This document shows positions 26,801 through 34,600 of a stretch of 64,000 nt of DNA, one piece after another (the first letter of the stretch is position 1; every line of letters starts with the position of its first letter). A program made the position numbers and the translations under genes. This stretch comes from an uncultured Bacteroidales bacterium (GTDB lineage Bacteria; Bacteroidota; Bacteroidia; Bacteroidales; UBA932), in the NCBI GenBank assembly GCA_900316955.1, contig ONEX01000002.1, forward strand, positions 62,001-126,000, read 5' to 3'. Below the pieces are notes generated by a model. It was given only the letters and a program-made list of their open reading frames with translations, was not told the DNA's origin and made no database searches.

Positions 26801-27350
26801 TCGGGGAATAAGGCTGGATGGTGTAGCCCTTGTAGAGGAGCCCCTTGTCGTAGATGTCCTTCAGCAGGTACCAGAGGGTTTCGATGTAGCGGTTGTCGTA
26901 GGTGATGTACGGGTCGTTCATGTCCACCCAGTAACCCACGCGCTGCGTCATGTTCTCCCACTCCTTGGTGTATTTCATCACCTCCCTGCGGCAGGTGGCA
27001 TTGTACTCGCCCACGGAAATCTTCGTGCCGATGTCGGCCTTGGTGATGCCGAGCTTCTTCTCCACACCCAGTTCCACCGGGAGGCCGTGGGTATCCCAAC
27101 CGGCGCGGCGGCGGACCTGGAATCCGGTCTGGGTCTTGTAGCGGCAGATGGCATCCTTGATGGAACGCGCCATCACGTGATGGATGCCGGGCATGCCGTT
27201 GGCGGACGGCGGACCTTCGAAGAAGATGAACTCCGGAGCGCCCTCGCGGAGCTCCAGGGACTTCTCGAAAGCCCGGTTCGCGAGCCATCTCTCGAGGATC
27301 GCGTTTCCGGTCGAAACCAAATCAAGGCCCTTGTATTCTTTGAATGTCAT
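23898..27350 (-). CDS. ileS: Isoleucyl-tRNA synthetase
   Basis: 1150 aa class I synthetase that charges tRNA-Ile. The HIGH-type motif is GIHH (residues 54-57, after PPSANGMP), and the second signature reads KMSKR. An editing (CP1) domain lies between about 190 and 420 with the segment TTPWTLPSNTALCV. The anticodon-binding domain and a C-terminal extension of the eukaryote-like long form follow. There is no zinc finger typical of the short E. coli type. It leads the ileS-dksA-lspA operon, and a minus-strand TAACTTTG promoter box (27400-27393) gives a 42-nt leader. Confidence 0.97.
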   Translation of the reverse strand: MTFKEYKGLDLVSTGNAILERWLANRAFEKSLELREGAPEFIFFEGPPSANGMPGIHHVMARSIKDAICRYKTQTGFQVRRRAGWDTHGLPVELGVEKKLGITKADIGTKISVGEYNATCRREVMKYTKEWENMTQRVGYWVDMNDPYITYDNRYIETLWYLLKDIYDKGLLYKGYTIQPYSPTDGTGLSSHELNQPGCYKDVTDTTATAQFEVVKDGASQPLFGTETLPVYFLAWTTTPWTLPSNTALCVGPSIDYVRVLSFNPYTGAPAIYVLAEALVGAWFNAKGADVPLESYQKGDKVVPWKVLDGKFKGADLVGIRYKQLIPWFKPDGDAFRVIPGDYVTTEDGTGIVHIAPTFGADDKRVAAASGIAAIMPVDRDGNPQAQVDRQGRFYRLEDLDPAYAATVDPSYAPFSGRYVKSGYVEYFEHRTEETSLDVDLCLMMKAEGTLFKMQKHVHSYPHSWRTDRPVLYYPLDSWFIKATAVKDQMVALNKQIRWKPESTGTGRFGQWLENIQDWNLSRSRFWGTPLPIWRTEDGKEEKCIGSAAELYNELEKAVAAGVMKSNPLKDNGFDPADMSLENYDKIDLHRPYVDGMFLVSDSGKKMVRETDLIDVWFDSGAMPYAQEGLRGLDSGRFGATADFIAEGVDQTRGWFYTLHAIHTMVSGTPAFKRVISNGLVLDKNGNKMSKRLGNAVDPFYALDKYGADALRWYMLTNAEPWDNLKFDENGVDEVRRKFFGTLYNTYSFFALYANIEGWQPGDGVRMVEVDGNMVEMEEDGQARPEIDRWITSKLNTLIREVKAAYEDYDVKTAGRLIETFVCDHVSNWYVRLNRSRFWNGDKDAFQTLYDVLMDVAVLSAPIAPFFMDQLYLDLGGQSESVHYVLMPEADESVIDAELEERMELAQQATSMVLALRKKVGIPVRQPLAKMLVPVISDAVRARLEAVKGLILAEVNVKEMEFVTDTTGILTKKIKPNFKTLGKVYGARMKEIAAAFGSLDQATITAIQNAETAGEAYTLALPGGDVVLNLGDYQISSEDMPGWLVASEGALTIALDVELTDDLRREGVARELVNRIQNLRKTAGFEVTDRIDTVVYADAPEIAPALAAFGEWIGSQTLSRSVTLAPASEAPADAREVEWTEGTLQISVKR

Positions 27351-27368
27351 ATTTTTTGCCTAATTTTG
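27339..27368 (+). promoter_or_regulatory. Promoter of cvpA-tsaB
   Basis: TTTG at 27339-27342 (inside the ileS start region), 18 nt, TAATTTTG at 27361-27368, 48 nt before the cvpA start. Confidence 0.6.
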
Positions 27369-27392
27369 CAAACACACCCTTTAATAAGGGTG

Positions 27393-27423
27393 CAAAGTTA
27401 AGCATTTTCAAGGACAATGGCAA
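27393..27423 (-). promoter_or_regulatory. Promoter of ileS operon
   Basis: Minus strand: TTG at 27423-27421, 20 nt, TAACTTTG at 27400-27393. It overlaps the cvpA start region, so the divergent promoters interleave. Confidence 0.55.
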
Positions 27424-27911
27424 CACTCGACATCATCCTGCTCTGCTGCTTCATCCCCGGGATAATCCGCGGACTTTCAAAGGGTTTCCTCGAACAGGCG
27501 CTGGCCCTCGCGGGCATCGTCCTGAGCGTCTGGGCGGCATTTCACTTCTCTTCCCTCGTCTGCACGTGGCTGAAGCCCTACGTAAATGTTTCCGAGACGA
27601 CGCTCAACGTCATCTCCTTCGCCCTCATCCTCATCGTCATCAGTCTCCTCGTCGTCCTCGTGGCGAAACTCCTCACGAAAGTGGCGGAACTCGCCATGCT
27701 CGGCTGGCTGGACAAGACGCTCGGCCTGGTGTTCGCCCTGGCGGTGAACGCCCTCGTGATCGGGGTCGTCATCATCCTGTTCGACACCGTCAACACCAAG
27801 TTCGAGCTCGTGAAGCCCGAGGTCCTGGACGCCTCCATCGTCTATACGAGCCTCCGCGACCTGAGCTACCTGGTATTCCCCTACCTGAAATCCTTCTTCT
27901 TCAAGCAGTAG
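27417..27911 (+). CDS. cvpA: CvpA family membrane protein
   Basis: 164 aa with four hydrophobic helices. The start MATLDIILLCCFIPGIIRGLSKGFLEQAL has the CvpA signature of a glycine-rich loop after helix 1, and KLLTKVAELAMLGWLDKTLG is the conserved middle segment. CvpA is an inner-membrane protein tied to colicin V export and envelope stress tolerance, with biochemical function unknown. It is 3 bp from tsaB and probably cotranscribed with it. Confidence 0.85.
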   Translation: MATLDIILLCCFIPGIIRGLSKGFLEQALALAGIVLSVWAAFHFSSLVCTWLKPYVNVSETTLNVISFALILIVISLLVVLVAKLLTKVAELAMLGWLDKTLGLVFALAVNALVIGVVIILFDTVNTKFELVKPEVLDASIVYTSLRDLSYLVFPYLKSFFFKQ

Positions 27912-27914
27912 CCC

Positions 27915-28607
27915 ATGGCCCGCATCCTCCTCATCGAAACATCGACCGCCCAGCTCTCCACCGCCCTCGCGGAGGACGGCGCCGTGACGGCCTTCCGCAT
28001 CTGCGGGGAACCCCGCATGCAAGCCGCCCTCACCGCTCCCTACGTGAAGGAAGTGCTGAACGAAAAGGAATTGACAGTCAAGGATTTGGATGCCGTCTGC
28101 GTAGGCAAGGGGCCGGGGTCCTACACGGGGCTCCGCGTGGGTGTTTCCACCGCCAAGGGTCTCTGCTTCGGCGCCGGAATTCCCCTCCTTTCCGCCGGAA
28201 CGCTGGACGTCCTCGTCAGCGAGGCGCACCGCCTGGGCGTGGTCCCGGAAGGCTGCCGCGCCATCGTGCCCATGGTGGACGCCCGCCGGATGGAGGTCTA
28301 TGCCGCCGTCTTCACCCCGGACGGCAAGCAGCTCACCGAGACGAAGCCCATCGTCGTCGATGCCGACAGCTTCGCCGCCGAGCTCGCCAAAGGTCCCGTT
28401 CTCTTCATCGGCGACGGCGCCCTCAAATGCCGGGAAGTCCTCACCTCCCCGAACGCCTTCTTCGCGGAGGCCTTCCCCACCGCCATGGCCATGGCTCCCC
28501 TCGCGGAAGCCGCCTGGAACGAAAAACGGCTCGAAGACGTAGCGTACTTCGAACCGTTCTATCTCAAGGATTTCGTCGCGACCGTTTCCCGCAAGAAACT
28601 GTTCTGA
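27915..28607 (+). CDS. tsaB: tRNA t6A biosynthesis protein TsaB
   Basis: 230 aa. TsaB belongs to the ASKHA fold and partners TsaD and TsaE in making N6-threonylcarbamoyladenosine at tRNA position 37. Signatures seen are LLIETSTAQLSTAL at the N-terminus and GKGPGSYTGLRVGVSTAKGL near residue 60. Family length is about 220-240. As expected for TsaB, the metal-ligand histidines of TsaD are missing. It follows cvpA by 3 bp and ends 29 bp from the convergent thioredoxin-like gene. Confidence 0.94.
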   Translation: MARILLIETSTAQLSTALAEDGAVTAFRICGEPRMQAALTAPYVKEVLNEKELTVKDLDAVCVGKGPGSYTGLRVGVSTAKGLCFGAGIPLLSAGTLDVLVSEAHRLGVVPEGCRAIVPMVDARRMEVYAAVFTPDGKQLTETKPIVVDADSFAAELAKGPVLFIGDGALKCREVLTSPNAFFAEAFPTAMAMAPLAEAAWNEKRLEDVAYFEPFYLKDFVATVSRKKLF

Positions 28608-28613
28608 CCCCTC

Positions 28614-28634
28614 ATTCCGGGCTTGACCCGGAAT
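28614..28634. repeat. 21-bp dispersed palindrome between convergent genes
   Basis: ATTCCGGG, CTTGA, CCCGGAAT. It fills the 29-bp gap between the tsaB and thioredoxin-like stop codons and could end transcripts from both sides. Related 21-bp copies are at 57074-57094 and 57335-57355. Confidence 0.75.
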
Positions 28635-28636
28635 CT

Positions 28637-29743
28637 CTACAATTTGCTCTGCAAATACTTCCGGATGGACGCCGCATCGGTCACCGATGCGTTGGGATCC
28701 ATGTCGCCGCCGACCAGGAAGTAGGCGGTGGGCAGGTCCGTCAGGCCGTACTGGGCGATGAGCGGGGACTGGTTGCCGCGGGTGTCGCAGACATTGACCC
28801 AAGGGAGCTGCTGGCTGCGGACCACCGTCGCCCAGGCCGTCTTGTCCACGTCCAGGGACACGGCGTAGATCTCGAAACCGCGGTCGTGGAACTCCTGGTA
28901 CAGCGGAATCAGGGCGTCCATGTTGAAGAGCTTCTGCTCGTCGGTCGTCGCCCAGAAATAGAGCATGATGACTTTCGCGTCCACGTCGGACAGCTTGGCG
29001 TTCGTGCCGGCGAGGGTCGGGAGGTTGATGTCGAAGAAGCCCACCTGCTCGGCCTCCTGCAGCCGCTGGCTGATCTGGAGGATGTTGGTCCGGCGGTTCG
29101 CCTCACGCTCCAGCGCCTTCACATAGCGGGAGTCCGGATACACGGCCTTCAGGGAGTCGCAGATGCTGCCGAACAGGATGCCGTCCGTAGGCTGGTCGAA
29201 CACGGCCAGGCCGTCGTTGACCCGCTGGAAAAGGACCGGCACGGAGGTCAGGGACTGCGGATGCTCCATCACGTAGCGGACGCTGCGGCGGTAGTAATCG
29301 ACATAGCGGCGGCTGAGCTCCTGGTTCGCATCCGGATCCGCGGAGAGACGGGCCATGTCCAGCAGGAACTGCGCATAGTTGCTCTCGACCTCCTGCAGGA
29401 GCAGGGACTCTTCGGAACCCTCGACGGTGTAGTTGCCCAGGGTATCGGCGGTCACTTTCACGTGGTCGCCCTGCTTGAGGAGCAGGGACGCGACCTTCTT
29501 GTCCCCGTAGAACAGGTAGATGAATTCCGGGCAGTTCGCCTGCAGTTCGGGCTTGTAGGAGAAAGCGCCGGCGGCGTCCGTCTTGACGGTGTCCAGCACC
29601 TGGTACTTGTTGACGTCCAGGAGCTTGACGATCACGGGCGCATCGGCCTTGTCCTGCAGGGTGCCGTCGATGACGGTCTTCGGGCCGCAGGCGGCCAGAA
29701 GGAGGGCCGTTCCGAGGACGGCCAGGATCTTAACGGTTTTCAT
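28637..29743 (-). CDS. Thioredoxin-fold (TlpA-like) lipoprotein without CXXC
   Basis: 368 aa starting at MKTVKILAVLG, 6 codons inside the longest frame; this start gives a lipoprotein signal ending LLAAC. The N-terminal DUF4369-like beta domain (about 20-110) and helical linker lead to a TlpA/AhpC-type domain (about 240-368) with KVIMLYFWATTDEQK. The redox motif usually found here (WCxxC) is replaced by WATTDE, with no Cys, so it cannot be a disulfide reductase. TDLPTAYFLV keeps the cis-Pro loop. Its start overlaps the end of the HIT gene by 14 bp. Probably a periplasmic or outer-membrane binding or scaffold protein. Confidence 0.85.
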   Translation of the reverse strand: MKTVKILAVLGTALLLAACGPKTVIDGTLQDKADAPVIVKLLDVNKYQVLDTVKTDAAGAFSYKPELQANCPEFIYLFYGDKKVASLLLKQGDHVKVTADTLGNYTVEGSEESLLLQEVESNYAQFLLDMARLSADPDANQELSRRYVDYYRRSVRYVMEHPQSLTSVPVLFQRVNDGLAVFDQPTDGILFGSICDSLKAVYPDSRYVKALEREANRRTNILQISQRLQEAEQVGFFDINLPTLAGTNAKLSDVDAKVIMLYFWATTDEQKLFNMDALIPLYQEFHDRGFEIYAVSLDVDKTAWATVVRSQQLPWVNVCDTRGNQSPLIAQYGLTDLPTAYFLVGGDMDPNASVTDAASIRKYLQSKL

Positions 29744-30134
29744 ACGCGGCAAGGATGGCATCGGCGATGGCCTTCATTTCCTCCGGGGCGAGGGTGAACT
29801 TGGGCTTGCGGAAGTCCATGTCGGCCTCGGACTGGAGCGGGATGAGGTGGATGTGCGTGTGCGGGACTTCCATCCCGAGGACGGCGACGCCCACCCGCTT
29901 GCACGGGACGGCCTGGACGATGGCGACGGCGACCTCGCGGGCGAACTTCGTCAGGCCCTCGTAGGTCTTCTCGTCCAGATGGAAAATGTAGTCGTCCTCG
30001 ACGTGCTTGGGAATCACGAGGGTGTGACCCTTGGCCATCGGGGCGATGTCCAGGAAAGCGTAGAAATCTTCGTTCTCCGCGCACTTGTAGGAAGGGATCT
30101 CGCCGTTGGCGATCCGGGTGAAGATGGTTGCCAT
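29730..30134 (-). CDS. HIT family nucleotide-binding hydrolase
   Basis: 134 aa. The histidine triad reads HTHIHL at about 106-111, whose middle His is the nucleophile. IFTRIANGEIPSYKCAENED and GHTLVIPKHVEDDY are typical of the HinT branch. These enzymes hydrolyse purine nucleoside phosphoramidates. It lies directly after greA (1 bp) and overlaps the next gene by 14 bp, so it is in an operon. Cellular role in Bacteroidetes is not established. Confidence 0.94.
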   Translation of the reverse strand: MATIFTRIANGEIPSYKCAENEDFYAFLDIAPMAKGHTLVIPKHVEDDYIFHLDEKTYEGLTKFAREVAVAIVQAVPCKRVGVAVLGMEVPHTHIHLIPLQSEADMDFRKPKFTLAPEEMKAIADAILAAYENR

Positions 30135-30135
30135 A

Positions 30136-30603
30136 TTACAGGGAAATGTCCAGGATCTTGAACTTCATGATGCCGCTGGGGACCTTCGCCTCCACGATTT
30201 CGCCCTTGCTGTGGCCGATGAGGGCCTTGCCGATCGGGGTGGACGCGGAGAGCAGGCCCTTGTAGAAGTCCGCCTCGGACTCGCCCACGATCTGGAACTG
30301 CATCTTCATCTTCGCGTTCATGTTCTCGACCGTCACCTTGGAAAGGAGCTGGACGGTGTCCGCGGAGAGCTTGGACTCGTCGATCACGCGGGCGTTCGCC
30401 ACCTTCTCCTTGAGCCGGGCGATCTTGACCTCCAGGAGGCCCTGCGCGTCGCGCGCGGCGTCGTATTCCGCATTTTCGGAGAGGTCGCCCTTCTCCCGCG
30501 CCTCCGCGATCGCCGCGGAGATGATCGGACGCTGGGCCAATGCGTCGGCCAGGTCCTTCTTGAGCTTGTCGTAACCCGCCTGGGTCATGTACTCAATTGC
30601 CAT
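30136..30603 (-). CDS. greA: Transcription elongation factor GreA
   Basis: 155 aa. GreA inserts a coiled coil into the RNA polymerase secondary channel and stimulates cleavage of backtracked RNA. Seen are the N-terminal coiled coil with SENAEYDAARDAQG (the acidic tip) and the C-terminal FKBP-like domain with ISAAIAEAREKGD upstream and SPIGKAL-type segment STPIGKALIGHSKGE. Length matches the family (about 158). A hairpin at 30641-30672 lies in its upstream region. First of greA-HIT-thioredoxin-like operon. Confidence 0.96.
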   Translation of the reverse strand: MAIEYMTQAGYDKLKKDLADALAQRPIISAAIAEAREKGDLSENAEYDAARDAQGLLEVKIARLKEKVANARVIDESKLSADTVQLLSKVTVENMNAKMKMQFQIVGESEADFYKGLLSASTPIGKALIGHSKGEIVEAKVPSGIMKFKILDISL

Positions 30604-30640
30604 AGTTTATCTTTATTTTGTTATTCTTGTGCAGTTAAAA

Positions 30641-30672
30641 AGGAGCCGACGACCGAAAATCCGGTCGTCGCC
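30641..30672 (-). terminator. Hairpin between ribF and greA
   Basis: Minus strand: arms CGACGACCG and CGGTCGTCG with a 6-nt loop (30672-30646 region), then GCTCC and TTTTT. It fits a ribF terminator. A TATCTTTG box lies upstream of it (30692-30685), so it could instead attenuate a greA transcript. Confidence 0.7.
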
Positions 30673-30684
30673 TTCTGGTTTTTG

Positions 30685-30692
30685 CAAAGATA
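30685..30692 (-). promoter_or_regulatory. Possible -7 box for greA
   Basis: TATCTTTG on the minus strand immediately after the ribF stop, about 80 nt before greA. The intervening hairpin would be in the leader. Confidence 0.4.
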
Positions 30693-30696
30693 GCAA

Positions 30697-31680
30697 TTAT
30701 TTTTGTTCCCGGCAACAATCCCGGTCCATTTCCAACTGCCGCTTCAATGCTTCCAGCGACGGGAAATGCACTTCGTCCCTGAGGCGCTTCAAGAAAGTAA
30801 TCCGCAGCGGCAGGCCGTAGATGTCCTCGTCAAAGTCCAGGATGTGCGTTTCGATGGTCGTGAAAGTACCGCCGACCGTAGGCCGCTGGCCGATGTTGGT
30901 CATTCCCCGGTACCTCTTCCCAAGCACCTCGACCTCGACGACATACACTCCCCTTCCCGGCACCAGCTTCAACGGTTCATACAGCCGCATGTTCGCCGTC
31001 GGGAACCCGATCGTCCTCCCCAGCCGGTTTCCCGCCACAACCACGCCCTTGAGGGAATACCCATACCCCAGCATCTCACTGGCATGTGCGATATCCCCTT
31101 CTTCCAGCGCCTTTCTAATCTTTGTGGAAGAAACGGGAGTTAGGTCAGGGTGAACGTCCGGAAACCTATGGCCACCCTCGGCCATATAAGAGGGAGGGGC
31201 CCAAAGCTTGCTTTGGGAGGGGTCGACTGTGTCGACGGTTTCCGGACGTTCACCCTGACCTAACGGCTGTAACTCAATAAGTTCAATACCTATTGAGGCA
31301 GCAATCGGCTTCAGGGAAGCGGCCGTCAACCGGTCGGAGCCCAGGCGGTTGTCATAGCCCATCAGGAGGGTGGTGACACCGAAGCGGTCGCGGAGGATTT
31401 CGCGGAGGTATTGCTCCGCCGTCAGGGCAGCGAAGGAGCGGGTGAAGTCGAGGACTTCGACCCGGTCTACACCGAGGTTGCGGAGCAGTTCCTTCTTCTC
31501 TTCCAGCGTATTGAGCAGACGGAGTTCCCGGGCGCCGTCCTGGAGGACGGCCCGCGGGTGCGGCCAGAATGTGATAACGAGGGACTCGTCTCCGCGCTCT
31601 CGCGCGAGGGAGACGAGTCTCTCGATGACAAGACGATGGCCGAGATGGACCCCGTCGAAAAAGCCGGTGGTGGCGACCAT
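30697..31680 (-). CDS. ribF: Bifunctional riboflavin kinase/FAD synthetase with inserted palindrome
   Basis: 327 aa from the ATG at 31680; upstream codons in frame overlap the phosphorylase gene. The N-terminal adenylyltransferase domain has TTGFFDGVHLGH and VSSTKIRKALEEGD; the C-terminal riboflavin kinase has GRTIGFPTANM and ETHILDFDEDIYG. The protein makes FMN and FAD. Between IELQPL and VSSTKIR, where relatives have about 10 residues, there are 42 extra residues (starting GQGERPETVD and ending VHPDLTP) encoded by a 126-bp palindromic element. The insertion keeps the frame. It lies beside the nucleotide-binding motif, so activity should depend on the loop being tolerated. Confidence 0.93.
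   Translation of the reverse strand: MVATTGFFDGVHLGHRLVIERLVSLARERGDESLVITFWPHPRAVLQDGARELRLLNTLEEKKELLRNLGVDRVEVLDFTRSFAALTAEQYLREILRDRFGVTTLLMGYDNRLGSDRLTAASLKPIAASIGIELIELQPLGQGERPETVDTVDPSQSKLWAPPSYMAEGGHRFPDVHPDLTPVSSTKIRKALEEGDIAHASEMLGYGYSLKGVVVAGNRLGRTIGFPTANMRLYEPLKLVPGRGVYVVEVEVLGKRYRGMTNIGQRPTVGGTFTTIETHILDFDEDIYGLPLRITFLKRLRDEVHFPSLEALKRQLEMDRDCCREQK
31139..31264. repeat. 126-bp palindromic element inserted in frame in ribF
   Basis: Perfect 28-bp inverted repeats form the ends: 31139-31166 (GTTAGGTCAGG..GGAAACC) and 31237-31264 (GGTTTCC..CCTGACCTAAC). The 70-bp centre holds smaller hairpins: TATGGCC with GGCCATA, CCAAAGC with GCTTTGG, and GTCGAC-TGT-GTCGAC. The total is exactly 42 codons, with no stop in the ribF frame. 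The layout recalls Rickettsia palindromic elements, which insert in genes and are translated. Confidence 0.93.
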
Positions 31681-31685
31681 AGGGC

Positions 31686-34600
31686 CTAGACCCACTTCAC
31701 GCACTCGAAGTCCTGCCGGTGCGGCAGGAGCGGGTGCTTCGCGAAGATGCGGAGGCCCACCTGGAAGGCGCCCGTGGTGGCCGGCATCACGTCCACCGCG
31801 TAGCGGGCGGTGCCGTCCTGGGCCTCGACCACCTGGAGTTCGTTCACCTGGTCGATGTGCAGGTTGCCGTGAATGTCGTTCTGCGCGAACACGAGTTCCA
31901 CACCCACGTACTCCGGACGGAGGTCGCCGAGATTCAGCACGAGTTCGCTGTGCAGCGGGCTCTTCTCGGAGATGTCGTAGGCCGCCTGGGGCTCGGTGCG
32001 GGAAATCACCTGGACGTCGTCCCAGCTGCGGCGGACGTGCTTCTTCCAGGCCGCGATCTCGCGGGCCTCCTTGAAGTCGTCCTTCTTCACCTCGGAGGCG
32101 CGGGCCGCCTGCGGCGCGTAGAACTGGTTCATGTAGTCGGTGAGCATCCGGTTGGTGGTGAAGTTGCAGGCCACCTGGGCGATGGTGTTCTTGATATAGC
32201 CGATCCACTCGTGGGAACGGCCCGTCGTGCGGTCCACGTTGTAGTAGGCCGGAGCGATGTCGTTCTCCAGGATCTGGTAGATCGTCGCGGAATCCAGCTC
32301 GTTCTGGAAGCCCTGGTCGTCGTAGGTGCGCTCCAGCGGGAGGGCCCAGCCGGCGCCTTCCTTGTAGCCTTCCACCCACCAGCCGTCCAGGACGGAGAAG
32401 TGCATGGTCCCGTTCATCGCCGCCTTCTCGCCGGAGGTGCCGGAGGCTTCCAGCGGACGGGTCGGGTTGTTCATCCACACGTCCACGCCCTGGACCATCC
32501 GCTTCGCGAGCGTGATGTCATAGCCCGGGACGAAGATGATCTTGCCGATGAAGCGGGGATCCTTGGAGATGTCCACAATCTGCTTGATCAGGTCCTGACC
32601 CGCCTTGTCGGCCGGATGGGCCTTGCCGGCGAACAGGAACTGCACCGGACGGACCGGGTTGTTCACGATGGCGTCGAGGCGGTCCAGGTCGCGGAACAGG
32701 AGCGTGGCGCGCTTGTAGGTCGCGAACCGGCGGGCGAAGCCGATCGTGAGGACGTCGTCCCGGAGATTCTCCAGGATGGTCACCAGCTCGGCCGGGGAAT
32801 AGTGGTTGGAGATGCTCTTGTCCTGCAGACGCTCGCGCACATAGCCGACGAGTTTCTTCTTCAGGGACTTCTTGACGCTCCAGACCTCCTGGTCGGACAC
32901 CTCGTAGATGCCCTCGAAGCAGCGCTTGTCGTAGTGGTGCGTCTGGAAGTCATCCCCGAACACACGCGCATGGACCGGCTTCCATTCCGGGGCGCACCAG
33001 GTGGGATAGTGGACACCGTTGGTGACATAGCTCACGAAGAGTTCCTCCGGCAGGTAGCCCGGATACATATGGGAGAAGATCTCCTGGCTCACCTTGCCGT
33101 GCAGCATGGACACGCCGTTCACGTTCTGGGAGATGTTGGCGGCGAGGTTGGACATGGAGAACTTCTCGTTCGGATCCAGCGGGTTGTCCTTGCCCAGGGA
33201 CATCAGCGTCTCCCAGTCCACCTTCAGGCGCTCGGGATAATGGCCGATGTACTGGCGCAGCATCCCCTCGTCGAAGGCGTCGTGGCCGGCCGGAACCGGG
33301 GTGTGCGTCGTGAAGAGGGAGGAGGCGCGGACCACCTCGAGGGCTTCGGAGAAGTCGAGGTTGTCCTTCTCGATGTACTCGCGGAGGCGCTCCAGGCCGA
33401 TGAACGCGGCGTGGCCCTCGTTGCAGTGGTACACCTGGGTGTCGATCCCGAGCTTGCGGAGGGCGCGGATACCGCCCACACCCAGCAGGAGCTCCTGCTT
33501 GAGCCGGTTCTCCCAGTTGCCGCCGTACAGGTGGTAGGTCACCTCGCGGTCCTCGGGGATGTTGGCCTCATAGTCGGTGTCCAGCAGGTACAGGTCCGTG
33601 CGGCCCACCTCCACCTTCCACACGCGGGCGGTGATGGTGCGGCCCGGGAAAGCCACGCTCGTGGTGACCCAGTTGCCCTCGGCGTCCATCACCGGCATGG
33701 CCGGGATCTTGAGGAAGTCCTGGGCATCGTAGTTGGCGACCTGGTAGCCCTGGCCGGAGATGACCTGGGTGAAGTAGCCGAAACGGTAGAGGAAGCCCAC
33801 GGCGACGAGGTTCACGTTCATGTCGGAGGTCTCCTTCAGGTAGTCGCCGGCGAGGATGCCGAGACCGCCCGAATAGATCTTGAGGGAAGTGTCCAGCCCG
33901 TATTCCATGCAGAAGTAGGCGATGGAAGGGTCGGTACGCCGGGCCTTCTCGGCCATATAGGCGTCGAATTCGGCAAGGACGGCGTCCATCTTCTCGATGA
34001 AGGCGTCATCGGCGCAGAGCTGCTGGAAGCGCTTGATGCTCACGGTGTCCAGCAGGGCCAGCGGGTTGTGGCCGGTGGCGTGCCAGACTTCCGGGTCGAT
34101 GGTGTGGAAGAGGTCCTTGGCACTCTCGTTCCAGCACCACCAGAGGTTCTTCGAAAGCCGCTCGAGGGGAGAAAGTTTTGCGGGCAGGTGGCGCGTCACC
34201 AAGACGGTCCGCCAACTCGGATTGTTGAGTTCGGATTTCATGTACTGAATGGTCTTTTCTTTGGTTTTATAGGTGGGAAGGGCGTCGCGCACCTTCTCCA
34301 ATGCCAGGGAATACGCCTCCTGGTAATAGGCGATCTGGTTGTCCCAGAGGGCGATCTGCGCCACTTCGCGGGCGTTCTCGCGGTACTGGTTGCGCACGTC
34401 CAGCTCCAGGCCGGCGATCTCGCGGACCCGGGCCTCGACGCCGTCCACGACCTCCTCGTAGTTGGAGTCGGTGCGGTCCAGCACGGTGATGCCCGGATGG
34501 GCGCCCTGGTAATGGTCCCGCACCCACAGGCCGAAGCCGGCGAGGCTCGTCGTGAGGGTCGGCACCCGGAAGGCAAGAGCCTCCAGGGGGGTGTAGCCCC

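Noticed and set aside
31681..32478. Upstream extension of the ribF frame
   Set aside because: It overlaps the phosphorylase gene in another frame; ribF homology begins at MVATTGFFDGVHLG.
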